A stretch of DNA of 36,357 nucleotides from Candidatus Methylumidiphilus alinenensis. Its GTDB lineage: Bacteria; Pseudomonadota; Gammaproteobacteria; Methylococcales; Methylococcaceae. Below the pieces are notes generated by a model. That model ran no database searches. It saw nothing but the letters and a program-made list of their open reading frames with translations, and was not told the DNA's origin. The DNA is taken from positions 1-36,357 of the forward strand of contig QJPH01000513.1 in NCBI GenBank assembly GCA_003242955.1, read 5' to 3'. Positions 8,523 through 14,922 of the stretch are shown piece after piece. Within the stretch, counting starts at the first letter, position 1. Each line of letters opens with the position of its first letter. The translations under genes were made by a program, and so were the position numbers.

Positions 8523-8987
8523 GTGAACGATGATTGCACAGAACAAAAAAATGTTCCTCACAATAAAATGGGATTCCCCAAGCACGGTGAAGCATCGACT
8601 TATTCCGACTTTTTCCAAGGCAAAACGACATCTAATGGCGATACTTACAATCACGAAAAATACACGGCGGCACTGCTGCCAAAATCTCGCTGGCACGCTC
8701 TGCATATGGGAACGCTGCTAAAGTTGACCTATCATGGGCGCAAAGTAGTCGTCAAAGTTAACGACCGAGGCGCAGGAAAAATTGTGGACGGGCATGCCGA
8801 TGGAAGCCGTGTGCTGGACTTAAGTCGTGCCGCCTATGCATATTTAATTGGAAAAAAAGTCACGGAGGTTACGGATGACAATGCTGGGGTGATACAACTT
8901 GATGATATCAAGATAGTGCCTCCGACAACCCGTTTAGGTCGCTGTATTGAGCCAGAAAAACCGATTACGCCAGTAAGATCGAAATGA
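8523..8987 (+). CDS. RlpA-like double-psi beta-barrel protein without signal peptide
   Basis: This 154-residue frame uses GTG 8523; ATG 8568 is an alternative. It contains the RlpA/expansin-like barrel: HGEASTYSDFFQGKTTSNGD at residues 21-40, VKVNDRGAGK at 77-86 with the family's conserved Asp, and VLDLSRAAYAYL at 97-108. RlpA proteins are exported septal or envelope lytic transglycosylases that act on denuded peptidoglycan. Here the barrel starts almost at the N-terminus, with no signal peptide, lipobox or SPOR domain. The DNA just upstream is repeat sequence (8381-8490), so the export signal may have been lost. The stop codon overlaps the next start (ATGA at 8984-8987), indicating coupling with the following exported protein. 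The family is clear; functionality is doubtful. Confidence 0.72.
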   Translation: MNDDCTEQKNVPHNKMGFPKHGEASTYSDFFQGKTTSNGDTYNHEKYTAALLPKSRWHALHMGTLLKLTYHGRKVVVKVNDRGAGKIVDGHADGSRVLDLSRAAYAYLIGKKVTEVTDDNAGVIQLDDIKIVPPTTRLGRCIEPEKPITPVRSK

Positions 8988-9556
8988 GCGACATCCGTCA
9001 CTTGTGGTTGGCCTGGACATTGTTTTTTGCATCTTTAGCTTGTGCAAATCCGCCCTTCCCAGCACACGGTTCGATTCTGGAAAAGATCGCATTCTCTCAC
9101 TTAGATGATTTGCAAATCATAGGGGCAGATACCGAAAACGACAAATACTGGCGTTGGGCTGCGTGGAGTGAATCCTCTGAGAACGGCCCGTCGGTCAAGC
9201 TGGCTCTCTTGAACCACAAAACAAAGAATGTGGATATAAAATGGTATTCGGATAAGCAAGATGCCTATGGACCCGTTATCACCCGCGTTGTCAATTGGCG
9301 GCATGGTCAGCACCCGATCTTGGTCTTGACCTACAGGCAGGGTGCGGAAGCACAGCAAGTGGAACTGTATGGCTTGGATGAGAAAAACCGGCCTTTGCTT
9401 CTTGACAAGCGGCTAGGCGAGCAAATTGAATGGCGTATCGGAATCCAAGGTGAGACAGTGTTGAGTATATACTCGAAACCCTATGGACATTTAGTGCCCG
9501 TGTGCTATGGTTGGCAAGACGAAAAAAAGCGATTGGAATCGCTTCTCTGTCCATAG
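8984..9556 (+). CDS. Putative exported protein of unknown function
   Basis: This 190-residue protein has a probable signal peptide: residues 7-21 are hydrophobic (LWLAWTLFFASLACA), with likely cleavage after ACA-N near residue 22. The mature part is rich in Trp and Tyr with alternating hydrophobic strands (for example VITRVVNWRHG, HPILVLTYRQG, IEWRIGIQGETVLSIY), suggesting an all-beta periplasmic domain. I do not recognise the family. It overlaps the RlpA-like gene by 4 bases, so the two are probably cotranslated and may act together in the envelope. Confidence 0.65.
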   Translation: MSDIRHLWLAWTLFFASLACANPPFPAHGSILEKIAFSHLDDLQIIGADTENDKYWRWAAWSESSENGPSVKLALLNHKTKNVDIKWYSDKQDAYGPVITRVVNWRHGQHPILVLTYRQGAEAQQVELYGLDEKNRPLLLDKRLGEQIEWRIGIQGETVLSIYSKPYGHLVPVCYGWQDEKKRLESLLCP

Positions 9557-9585
9557 GGACAGAGTTTTCAAACCGAAAGGGAAAA

Positions 9586-10176
9586 ATGATGAGATGTCTG
9601 CTAACTATAACACTAGGAATAACTTTCTTGGCATCCACATTCAATTGCTTTGCTTATGAATTAGCCAAATCCCCCGACACGTCAAGAATTATTGATACTA
9701 TAAAATCTTCACGCCACAGCTACACCTCTGCTGACAGACTTGCCGCGACATCTCTCAATAAAAGTGGCAATAAATCATATCGGCAGAAAAAATATGCTCT
9801 AGCGTTTCGTGCCTATTCCAATTCATATCCAAACTATCCAAATGCCTATTCGTATATTATGACAAGCGATTCCCATTGGCGCTCTATTGTTCAGTTTCAC
9901 TCCAAGCAGGTGTCTGTTAATAATGAATGCAAAATTGGCAATCAGTATTTTTCCCATGATATTGAAATGGATGTTTCTCAACACTTTGAGGTAGGATTTG
10001 AACTAGCCATTCTTGACCATGATACAAAATTGATTGAATCACAATTGTATAAACATGCGCGAGATATTGCCGATTGTTTACGCCAATTGGCTAATTTTTA
10101 TAAATCCACACCCTCAGAGACCTGTGTTGAATTGAACAAAGTCCAAGCCTGTTTAGGTGAACCCTTGATTAATTGA
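9586..10176 (+). CDS. Putative exported protein of unknown function
   Basis: This 196-residue protein starts at ATG 9586, preceded by AAAGGGA at good spacing. An upstream in-frame ATG at 9502 would overlap the previous gene and hide the signal peptide. Residues 4-23 (CLLTITLGITFLASTFNCFA) form a signal peptide. Residues 55-85 (SLNKSGNKSYRQKKYALAFRAYSNSYP) look like one TPR-type helical hairpin. Four Cys in the mature part could form disulfides. It uses more AT-rich codons than its neighbours. It lies 29 bases after the preceding exported protein and may belong to the same small operon. No function can be assigned. Confidence 0.62.
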   Translation: MMRCLLTITLGITFLASTFNCFAYELAKSPDTSRIIDTIKSSRHSYTSADRLAATSLNKSGNKSYRQKKYALAFRAYSNSYPNYPNAYSYIMTSDSHWRSIVQFHSKQVSVNNECKIGNQYFSHDIEMDVSQHFEVGFELAILDHDTKLIESQLYKHARDIADCLRQLANFYKSTPSETCVELNKVQACLGEPLIN

Positions 10177-10236
10177 GGTTGGTGGTGATGTTGCTTTCTT
10201 TTAAAATGAGGTCAGAGTGTGTGCAGAATTTTGGCT

Positions 10237-10343
10237 GGTTCCCAAGTTCAGGCTTGGGAACCCTTATCTTGCAAGCTCCTGCTTGGCCGTTCTTCGGGAA
10301 GCTGGAGCTTCAAAAACCCCATTCCCAAGCGGGAGCTTGGGAA
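10237..10343. repeat. Paired CCCAAG/CTTGGG palindromes
   Basis: Two copies of one palindrome family lie about 60 bases apart. 10237-10262 is GGTTCCCAAG, 6 bases, CTTGGGAACC. 10322-10343 is TTCCCAAGC, 4 bases, GCTTGGGAA. The spacer has further short inverted segments (GCAAGCTCCTGCTTGG and AAGCTGGAGCTT). This resembles the REP-doublet arrangement (BIME-like). No gene is present between 10177 and 10509. Confidence 0.6.
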
Positions 10344-10386
10344 CGAGCAAATTCCCCGGCAATCCCGCTGGCTTCCCCTCATCAAG

Positions 10387-10423
10387 CCAAACCGACTCGG
10401 TTTTTAAAACCGAGTCGGTTTGG
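10387..10423. terminator. Perfect 18-bp hairpin, probable bidirectional terminator
   Basis: The two 18-base arms (10387-10404 and 10406-10423, arm CCAAACCGACTCGGTTTT) are perfectly complementary around a single central T. The centre contains runs of T and A, so a shorter stem ACCGACTCGGT followed by TTTT could also terminate. It lies between the exported-protein gene and gcvR. It may equally be a dispersed palindrome, and no second copy was seen in this window. Confidence 0.5.
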
Positions 10424-10509
10424 TCACTGGCAGTGATGCTTCATAGGGGAAACTGGTTGCGGAAGATGTTAAACTTGTATTCATTTCCCATCCGAGATAA
10501 CAGAAAGTC

Positions 10510-11037
10510 ATGCAACTCGTCATTACTGTCGCAGGACAAGATCGACTCGAACTGATCGAAGAACTCACCCGAATCATCAAGGAATGCAAGTGCCATATTC
10601 TGGAAAGCCGAATGACCGAGTTGGGGACCGAATTCGGTGCCCATCTGTTGGTCGATGGCAATTGGAACCATATTGTCAAGCTGGAAACCGCCTTGGAAGT
10701 GATGGGCACTCGCAATCGCATCAAGGTCAATACCTTGCGTGCAAAAGAAAGCCACCCGGAAGATGAGGGTGTGATCCCTTATGGGGTGGATATCTTCGCC
10801 AATGACCAGATCGACAACATCTATGAACTCGTTTCTTTTTTCACCAAACGCGGCATTAAAATTCTTGATGTGAGCACTAGCCGCTATCCCGCCCCGTATA
10901 GCAACACACCACTGTTGGTCGCCCGCATGATTGTCAAGATTCCGATCGCAATCAGGATTGTATCATTGCGCGATGAGTTTCTTGAGTTCTGCGACCAGCA
11001 GAATCTCGATGCCATTTTGGAGCCTGTTAAACGCTAA
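10510..11037 (+). CDS. gcvR: Glycine cleavage system transcriptional repressor (tandem ACT domains)
   Basis: This 175-residue protein is the usual GcvR size. The first ACT domain spans about residues 1-75 (MQLVITVAGQDRLELIEELT; LESRMTELGTEFGAHLLVDG) and the second about 88-172 (VDIFANDQIDNIYELVSFF; TPLLVARMIVKIP). In E. coli, GcvR binds glycine and controls the activator GcvA in regulating gcvTHP. No DNA-binding domain is present, as expected. It is 24 bases upstream of bcp, the same gene order as in enterobacteria, which supports both assignments. There is no strong Shine-Dalgarno; AGATAACAGAAAG precedes the ATG. Whether it controls glycine cleavage genes here is inferred from the family. 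Confidence 0.85.
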   Translation: MQLVITVAGQDRLELIEELTRIIKECKCHILESRMTELGTEFGAHLLVDGNWNHIVKLETALEVMGTRNRIKVNTLRAKESHPEDEGVIPYGVDIFANDQIDNIYELVSFFTKRGIKILDVSTSRYPAPYSNTPLLVARMIVKIPIAIRIVSLRDEFLEFCDQQNLDAILEPVKR

Positions 11038-11061
11038 ACCTATCCCCTGGAGCCTCCACTC

Positions 11062-11544
11062 ATGACTGCCCCCGCCATCGGTCAAACAGTTCCCGATTTT
11101 ACCGCGCTAGCCACTTCCGGCAAGACGATCTCCCTCACCGACTTGAACGGTAGAAATTGGGTGATTTACTTTTACCCCAAAGACAGCACGCCAGGCTGTA
11201 CCCAAGAGGGGCAGGACTTTCGCGATTATTACGCCGAATTCGCGGAGCTTGGCACTGAAATCTTCGGGGTGTCACGCGATAGCCTGAAATCCCATGAGAA
11301 CTTTAAATGCAAGCAGGCGTTTCCGTTTGAATTGATTTCCGATGCCGACGAAACGCTGTGCGGGCTGTTCGACGTGATCAAACAGAAGAACATGTACGGC
11401 AAGCAGGTGCAAGGCATAGAACGCAGCACCTTCCTGATCGACAGCGAAGGCCGGCTGGTACGCGAATGGCGCAAGGTCAGCGTCAAAGGTCATGTCGAGA
11501 AGGTGCTGGAGGCAGTGCGCGACCAGCGTTTTCAACATGAATAG
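11062..11544 (+). CDS. bcp: Thioredoxin-dependent peroxiredoxin (BCP/PrxQ)
   Basis: This 160-residue peroxiredoxin reduces hydrogen and organic peroxides in the cytoplasm using thioredoxin. The active site is FYPKDSTPGCTQEG, with peroxidatic Cys46. The resolving Cys five residues on, as in E. coli Bcp, is absent (Gly50, Gln51). Cys83 lies in the helix where some PrxQ proteins have their resolving Cys, so an atypical 2-Cys mechanism through Cys46-Cys83 is likely. GGAG at 11048-11051 is the binding site. The last codons (QRFQH) are encoded by CAGCGTTTTCAACAT, identical to the end of element alpha. The C-terminus may therefore be element-derived. Confidence 0.93.
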   Translation: MTAPAIGQTVPDFTALATSGKTISLTDLNGRNWVIYFYPKDSTPGCTQEGQDFRDYYAEFAELGTEIFGVSRDSLKSHENFKCKQAFPFELISDADETLCGLFDVIKQKNMYGKQVQGIERSTFLIDSEGRLVREWRKVSVKGHVEKVLEAVRDQRFQHE

Positions 11545-11612
11545 ACTTGGAACAAATCGAAATCTCCGAACACGACAAAGTTTTTGAGATTGCAGCGTGA
11601 AATTCGTCCCGG

Positions 11613-11774
11613 CTGATTAAAAAGGTAATCCAGCTATCCCGTCATTCCGGCAGGGATCGCCGGAATCTAGGCTCCATGGACGGCGGAGTTTAGGGCATCC
11701 CTGCAATCTGGATTCCGGCGATCCCTGCCGGAATGACGGCGTTTTGGGCTTTGCTGAAACAACTTGCTAATCAG
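11613..11774. mobile_element. MITE-like element beta, copy 2
   Basis: This 162-bp element has ends CTGATTAA and CTAATCAG. It carries two palindromic arms (11642-11666 and 11711-11735: ATTCCGGCAGGGATCGCCGGAAT and its partner) around CTAGGCTCCATGGACGGCGG. It is the same unit as 73-226 in the opposite orientation. It lies downstream of bcp. Confidence 0.6.
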
Positions 11775-11779
11775 AAACC

Positions 11780-11835
11780 GGAATGTCGGGCGCAACGCTA
11801 AGAGACGCGCCGGACCTACTAGGCTAACCGTTGCA
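11780..11835. repeat. Dispersed repeat shared with 13300-13360
   Basis: The segment GGAATGTCGGGCGCAACGC and following bases recur at 13301-13319, with weaker similarity continuing for about 30 bases to CCGTT. It probably marks a third type of repeat. Nothing coding is seen here. Confidence 0.45.
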
Positions 11836-11910
11836 TTTTCTCGGGAAGTTGTAGTTTCAAAGCCCGTATTCCTAAGCTGGAATTCTCGCCGTAATAAACA
11901 AGTAGACCGA

Positions 11911-12080
11911 AGACCGTCATTCCTGCCGGGATGCCGGAATCCAGTCACAAGGATGTGAAACTACGGGCTGTCAGGACACTTGAATCGAGCAATTGTGCAA
12001 TCGGGAAGTTACCGTCCATGGCTCTGGATTCCGGCATCCCAGCCGGATTGACGGCACTTTAGCCAAAATGAGAATTGCTG
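11911..12080. mobile_element. Partial MITE-like element gamma
   Basis: The right end, 12064-12080 (CAAAATGAGAATTGCTG), is identical to the 17-bp terminal repeat of the gamma copy at 33251-33414. The interior (GTCATTCCTGCCGGGATGCC ... AAGTTACCGTCCATGG ... GGATTCCGGCATCC) matches the gamma copy at 25251-25454. No recognisable left terminal repeat was found, so this copy is decayed or truncated. Confidence 0.5.
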
Positions 12081-12132
12081 ATTCATGCTGCATACGTTTG
12101 CGATACGCCGTTTGTCCTGTTATCCTCCGAGA

Positions 12133-12168
12133 ATGAAGACCTACGCGTGGAATAATGAGAAAACTTGA
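12133..12168 (+). pseudogene. Toxin gene remnant (BrnT-like start), almost completely deleted
   Basis: ATG 12133 opens an 11-codon frame reading MKTYAWNNEKT and then stop. This resembles the first residues of BrnT-type toxins, which begin with a Y-x-W-N-P-E-K-type motif. It overlaps the start of the antitoxin fragment at 12155, exactly where a toxin gene would normally be about 80 or more codons long. The match is short and rests on position and pattern. Confidence 0.4.
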
Positions 12169-12364
12169 TTCAGAGGAGATGGAAATCCTTGAAGCATTTG
12201 AAAAAGGTGAACTTAAAAGGGTTGCAAATGCCATGCAGGAAATAGAACTGCACAAGGCAATTGCCGATGCCACATTTAAGCAAGATGTTGATGTCAATCC
12301 CTGCTTGGCAGTTGGGCATGACAGAAGAACCCCGAAGGGGTTCAAGCCGTTAGCCGGGGGTTGA
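12155..12364 (+). pseudogene. Truncated CopG-type antitoxin
   Basis: The frame starts MRKLDSEEMEILEAFEKGEL, then KRVANAMQEIELHKAIADATF, then KQDVDVN. This matches the N-terminal half of the CopG-family antitoxins that pair with BrnT-like toxins and normally continue into a ribbon-helix-helix segment (RINIRLSxxDLxxLxxRA...). Here, after residue 47, the frame runs into a palindromic repeat (12298-12625) and stops after 69 residues, so the DNA-binding part is missing. AGGAG-like sequence is absent and translation was probably coupled to the lost toxin. It is non-functional as an RHH repressor. Confidence 0.6.
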
Positions 12365-12625
12365 GCGTCAGCGACACCCCCGGTTAGTGAGCAATGGATC
12401 ATCGACCCTGGAGGGGTCGCAGTCTTTCTCGTCCGGCGCAGGATGCCATTTGCCAGAAAGAACCATTCGCACCGCTTTTGGGGAATGCCTAAATTTTTTG
12501 CTGCGTCGGATTGCTGCGACCCCTCTGGGGTCGAGGCTTTATATTTCGTATGTTCCGGGGGTGTCGCTTCGCTCAACCCCTGGCTAATAGCTGTCAACCC
12601 TCCGGGTTGCAGTAAACCGGCATCC
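12298..12625. repeat. Nested symmetric palindromic repeat (about 330 bp)
   Basis: Hairpin units are arranged in mirror order. On the left are AACCCCGAAGGGGTT (12328-12342), a CCGGGGGTTG ... ACACCCCCGG unit (12354-12383), and GACCCTGGAGGGGTCGC (12405-12421). On the right are TGCGACCCCTCTGGGGTCGA (12514-12533), a CCGGGGGTGTCGC ... CAACCCCTGG unit (12555-12583), and CAACCCTCCGGGTTG (12596-12610). It interrupts the antitoxin reading frame. No gene is seen inside. A minus-strand frame of over 300 codons crossing this region is a by-product of the repeats. Confidence 0.55.
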
Positions 12626-12706
12626 ATGCACTTATGAATAACGGTGAGTACCTGTGTGTGGGAACGATAGAAAATAAAAAATTGTTTGGCAGCATTAATA
12701 AAGAAC

Positions 12707-13255
12707 ATGGATAAACTTACATTTATATCTGAAATAATTAAAAGTCTCGCGTGGCCGCTTGTGGCTATCACCGGAATATGTGTATTTCGAAATGAAATTA
12801 AAAGACTTATTTCAAAAATAAAGAAAGGTAAAATTGGTACTTCTGAATTTGAATTTGAAAAAGAACTAGAAGTATTATCAGAAAAAACTTTCAAAACTGA
12901 GAATCCGCCCAAGATAACTGAGCGAGAAAAAGCACTTGCAGCATCAGACCCCAATGGAGCAATTATAAAAACATGGCTTGAAATTGAACATTCAGCAAGG
13001 AAAGTTTTTTACAAATTTGATATTCCTTATACAGGAACCCCGCATACTCCTTTCCTTTCATGTATCAAAAAATTAGAGGAAAAAGGAATCATTTCATTTG
13101 AAGAATCAATGCTCATCAGGGAATTGCAGATCATTCGAAATCGTGGCATACATGAGTTGTCATTTCGCCCATCTTCTGAATCAGCAGAAATATACATAGA
13201 ACTCGCTAAAAACTTGATAATTAAATTAGAGAATAGCTTGAGCACAAATAACTAG
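12707..13255 (+). CDS. Membrane-anchored HEPN-like (DUF4145-type) protein
   Basis: This 182-residue protein starts at ATG 12707, preceded by AAAG; the in-frame TTG at 12686 is less likely. Residues about 9-28 (EIIKSLAWPLVAITGICVF) form one membrane segment. They are followed by a basic/charged linker (RLISKIKKGKIG; EFEFEKELEVL) and a helical C-terminal domain. That domain contains WLEIEHSARKVFYKF (about 95-109) and IRELQIIRNRGIHELSF (about 138-154). RNRGIH fits the HEPN signature R-N-x3-H, which in active HEPN RNases is catalytic. The gene is AT-rich compared with its neighbours and flanked by repeats, suggesting horizontal origin. A role in stress or defence is an inference; DUF4145-type proteins are mostly uncharacterised. 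Confidence 0.7.
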   Translation: MDKLTFISEIIKSLAWPLVAITGICVFRNEIKRLISKIKKGKIGTSEFEFEKELEVLSEKTFKTENPPKITEREKALAASDPNGAIIKTWLEIEHSARKVFYKFDIPYTGTPHTPFLSCIKKLEEKGIISFEESMLIRELQIIRNRGIHELSFRPSSESAEIYIELAKNLIIKLENSLSTNN

Positions 13256-13269
13256 CCAGTCTTGTAGTC

Positions 13270-13290
13270 GGGCAACGGCTCCCGTTGCCC
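13270..13290. terminator. Hairpin after the HEPN-like gene
   Basis: A 9-bp GC-rich stem (GGGCAACGG with CCGTTGCCC) has a 3-base loop and lies 15 bases after the stop codon. No T-tract follows. It could be a terminator or part of the repeat cluster that continues to 13360 (GGAATGTCGGGCGCAACGC, shared with 11780). Confidence 0.4.
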
Positions 13291-13370
13291 AACAAATCGG
13301 AATGTCGGGCGCAACGCAGAGAAACACCCCCAATTACCCGGCTGGGTTTACCGTTAGGGGTTTCGAATTA

Positions 13371-13490
13371 CAGCGTTTTCATGCCCTAAAATAAATATAA
13401 TGTTAGGAGTCCATCCATGCCATTGATTTAAAATAACAATCGGCAACACAATGAAATATTTCTAGTAACAATTAGATGTTAAAAACGCTG
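13371..13490. mobile_element. MITE-like element alpha, copy 2 (abuts the PIN-PhoH start codon)
   Basis: This 120-bp element starts CAGCGTTTTCAT and ends ATGTTAAAAACGCTG, with TA on both sides (13369-13370 and 13491-13492). The last 28 bases match copy 1 well; the centre differs. The right TA overlaps the ATG at 13492, so the element sits directly in front of the gene and must provide its 5' untranslated sequence. Confidence 0.7.
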
Positions 13491-13491
13491 T

Positions 13492-14907
13492 ATGACCAAC
13501 GATAACAAGAATAAACTTTTCATCCTCGACACCAATGTGTTGATGCATGACCCATCTTCACTGTTCCGATTTCAGGAGCATGGCATATTTATTCCCATGA
13601 TCGTGCTAGAGGAGTTGGACAATTCCAAAAAGGGCTTTTCTGAAGTGGCCCGCAATGCCCGCCAAGCCAGCCGCTTCTTGGATGAATTGATCCAACACGC
13701 GGACATAGAGACCATCAACGAAGGCATTCCGCTGCCGCAACTCCAGTATGCGACCCGCATAGACGAGAAATGCACTGGACGCTTGTTTTTCCAAGTCAAG
13801 CGCATGTCTTATGTCTTGCCCGAATCCCTGCCCGGTGGCGTGGCCGACAACGCCATCCTCGCCACGGCACTGGCTTTGGCCGATGAAATGCCTGAAGTGC
13901 TGGTGACGTTGGTGTCCAAGGACATCAATATGCGCATCAAAGCCTCCGTGCTCGGCATCCATACGGAGGATTACCACAGCGACCAAGTCCTTGACGATAT
14001 CAACCTGCTGTACAGCGGCATGGAGGAATTGCCAGCGGATTTCTGGTCTACCCATGGCGACAAGATGAATTCCTGGCAGGATCATCGTGGCCACACCTTC
14101 TACAAGGTCACAGGTCCGTTGGTGAAAAACTGGCACAGCAATCAATTTCTATACTTGCCTGATGATTCTGCGTTTGAGTGCATCGTGCGTAGCCATGAAG
14201 GTGACACCGCCACCCTTGAATTGGCCCATGATTACCGTGAAGCCAAGCACAGCGTCTGGGGCATACAGGCGCGAAATCGCGAGCAAAACTTCGCCTTGAA
14301 TGTGTTGCTTGATCCCGAGATTGATTTTGTTTCCCTGCTGGGTCAAGCAGGGACCGGCAAGACTCTGTTGGCGTTGGCGGCGGGTCTGGCGCAGACTATG
14401 GACGACAAGCTCTACAGGGAAATTATCATGACCCGTGAAACGATTCCTTTGGGCGAGGACATAGGCTTCCTCCCTGGTACGGAAGAAGAGAAGATGGCCC
14501 CTTGGATGGGGGCCTTGCTGGATAATCTGGAACTGCTCGGTGGCGGTAGTACCGATGCCGGTGGGTGGGAAAAAGCCGCCACTAACAGCCTAATCAGTAA
14601 CCGCGTCAAAGTTCGTGCGCTTAATTTCATGCGCGGACGCACTTTTCTAAATCGCTACATCATCCTTGACGAGGCCCAGAACTTGACCCCGAAGCAGATG
14701 AAAACCCTGATTACCCGTGCCGGTCCCCAAACCAAGGTTATTTGCCTAGGCAATCTAGGTCAGATTGACACGCCTTATTTGACTGGGACGACATCGGGTT
14801 TGACCTATGTCATAGATCATTTCAAATCTTATTCCTTTGGTGCCCACCTTACTCTGCGGCGGGGGGAACGGTCCAGACTGGCGGATTTCGCAGCGGAAAC
14901 TTTATAA
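13492..14907 (+). CDS. phoH2: PIN-domain plus PhoH-like ATPase fusion protein
   Basis: This 471-residue protein is the standard PhoH2/YlaK-type architecture. The N-terminal PIN RNase domain (about 5-150) starts KLFILDTNVLMHDP with acidic Asp13, then VLEELD at 38-43 and VADNAILATAL near 117-127. The C-terminal PhoH NTPase domain (about 245-471) has Walker A GQAGTGKT at 284-291 and Walker B IILDEAQNLT with Asp393-Glu394. The family is thought to couple RNA unwinding to RNA cleavage. The start codon follows directly on element alpha, an in-frame TAA lies 12 bases upstream (13480-13482), and no Shine-Dalgarno is visible. Translation initiation must therefore be weak or use element sequence. metH follows after 15 bases, so its expression may depend on this arrangement. 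Confidence 0.92.
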   Translation: MTNDNKNKLFILDTNVLMHDPSSLFRFQEHGIFIPMIVLEELDNSKKGFSEVARNARQASRFLDELIQHADIETINEGIPLPQLQYATRIDEKCTGRLFFQVKRMSYVLPESLPGGVADNAILATALALADEMPEVLVTLVSKDINMRIKASVLGIHTEDYHSDQVLDDINLLYSGMEELPADFWSTHGDKMNSWQDHRGHTFYKVTGPLVKNWHSNQFLYLPDDSAFECIVRSHEGDTATLELAHDYREAKHSVWGIQARNREQNFALNVLLDPEIDFVSLLGQAGTGKTLLALAAGLAQTMDDKLYREIIMTRETIPLGEDIGFLPGTEEEKMAPWMGALLDNLELLGGGSTDAGGWEKAATNSLISNRVKVRALNFMRGRTFLNRYIILDEAQNLTPKQMKTLITRAGPQTKVICLGNLGQIDTPYLTGTTSGLTYVIDHFKSYSFGAHLTLRRGERSRLADFAAETL

Positions 14908-14922
14908 AGAGAAGAACCAGAT

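Noticed and set aside
12155-12364. Intact antitoxin gene
   Set aside because: The ribbon-helix-helix half is replaced by repeat-encoded residues, so it is listed as a pseudogene instead.
11971-12954. Minus-strand frame of 327 codons
   Set aside because: It runs through element gamma, the antitoxin remnant, the palindromic cluster and antisense to the HEPN-like gene. No family pattern is seen and its composition follows the repeats.
14908-14922. Cobalamin or SAM riboswitch before metH
   Set aside because: Only 15 bases separate metH from the upstream gene, and no B12-box-like sequence was seen nearby.
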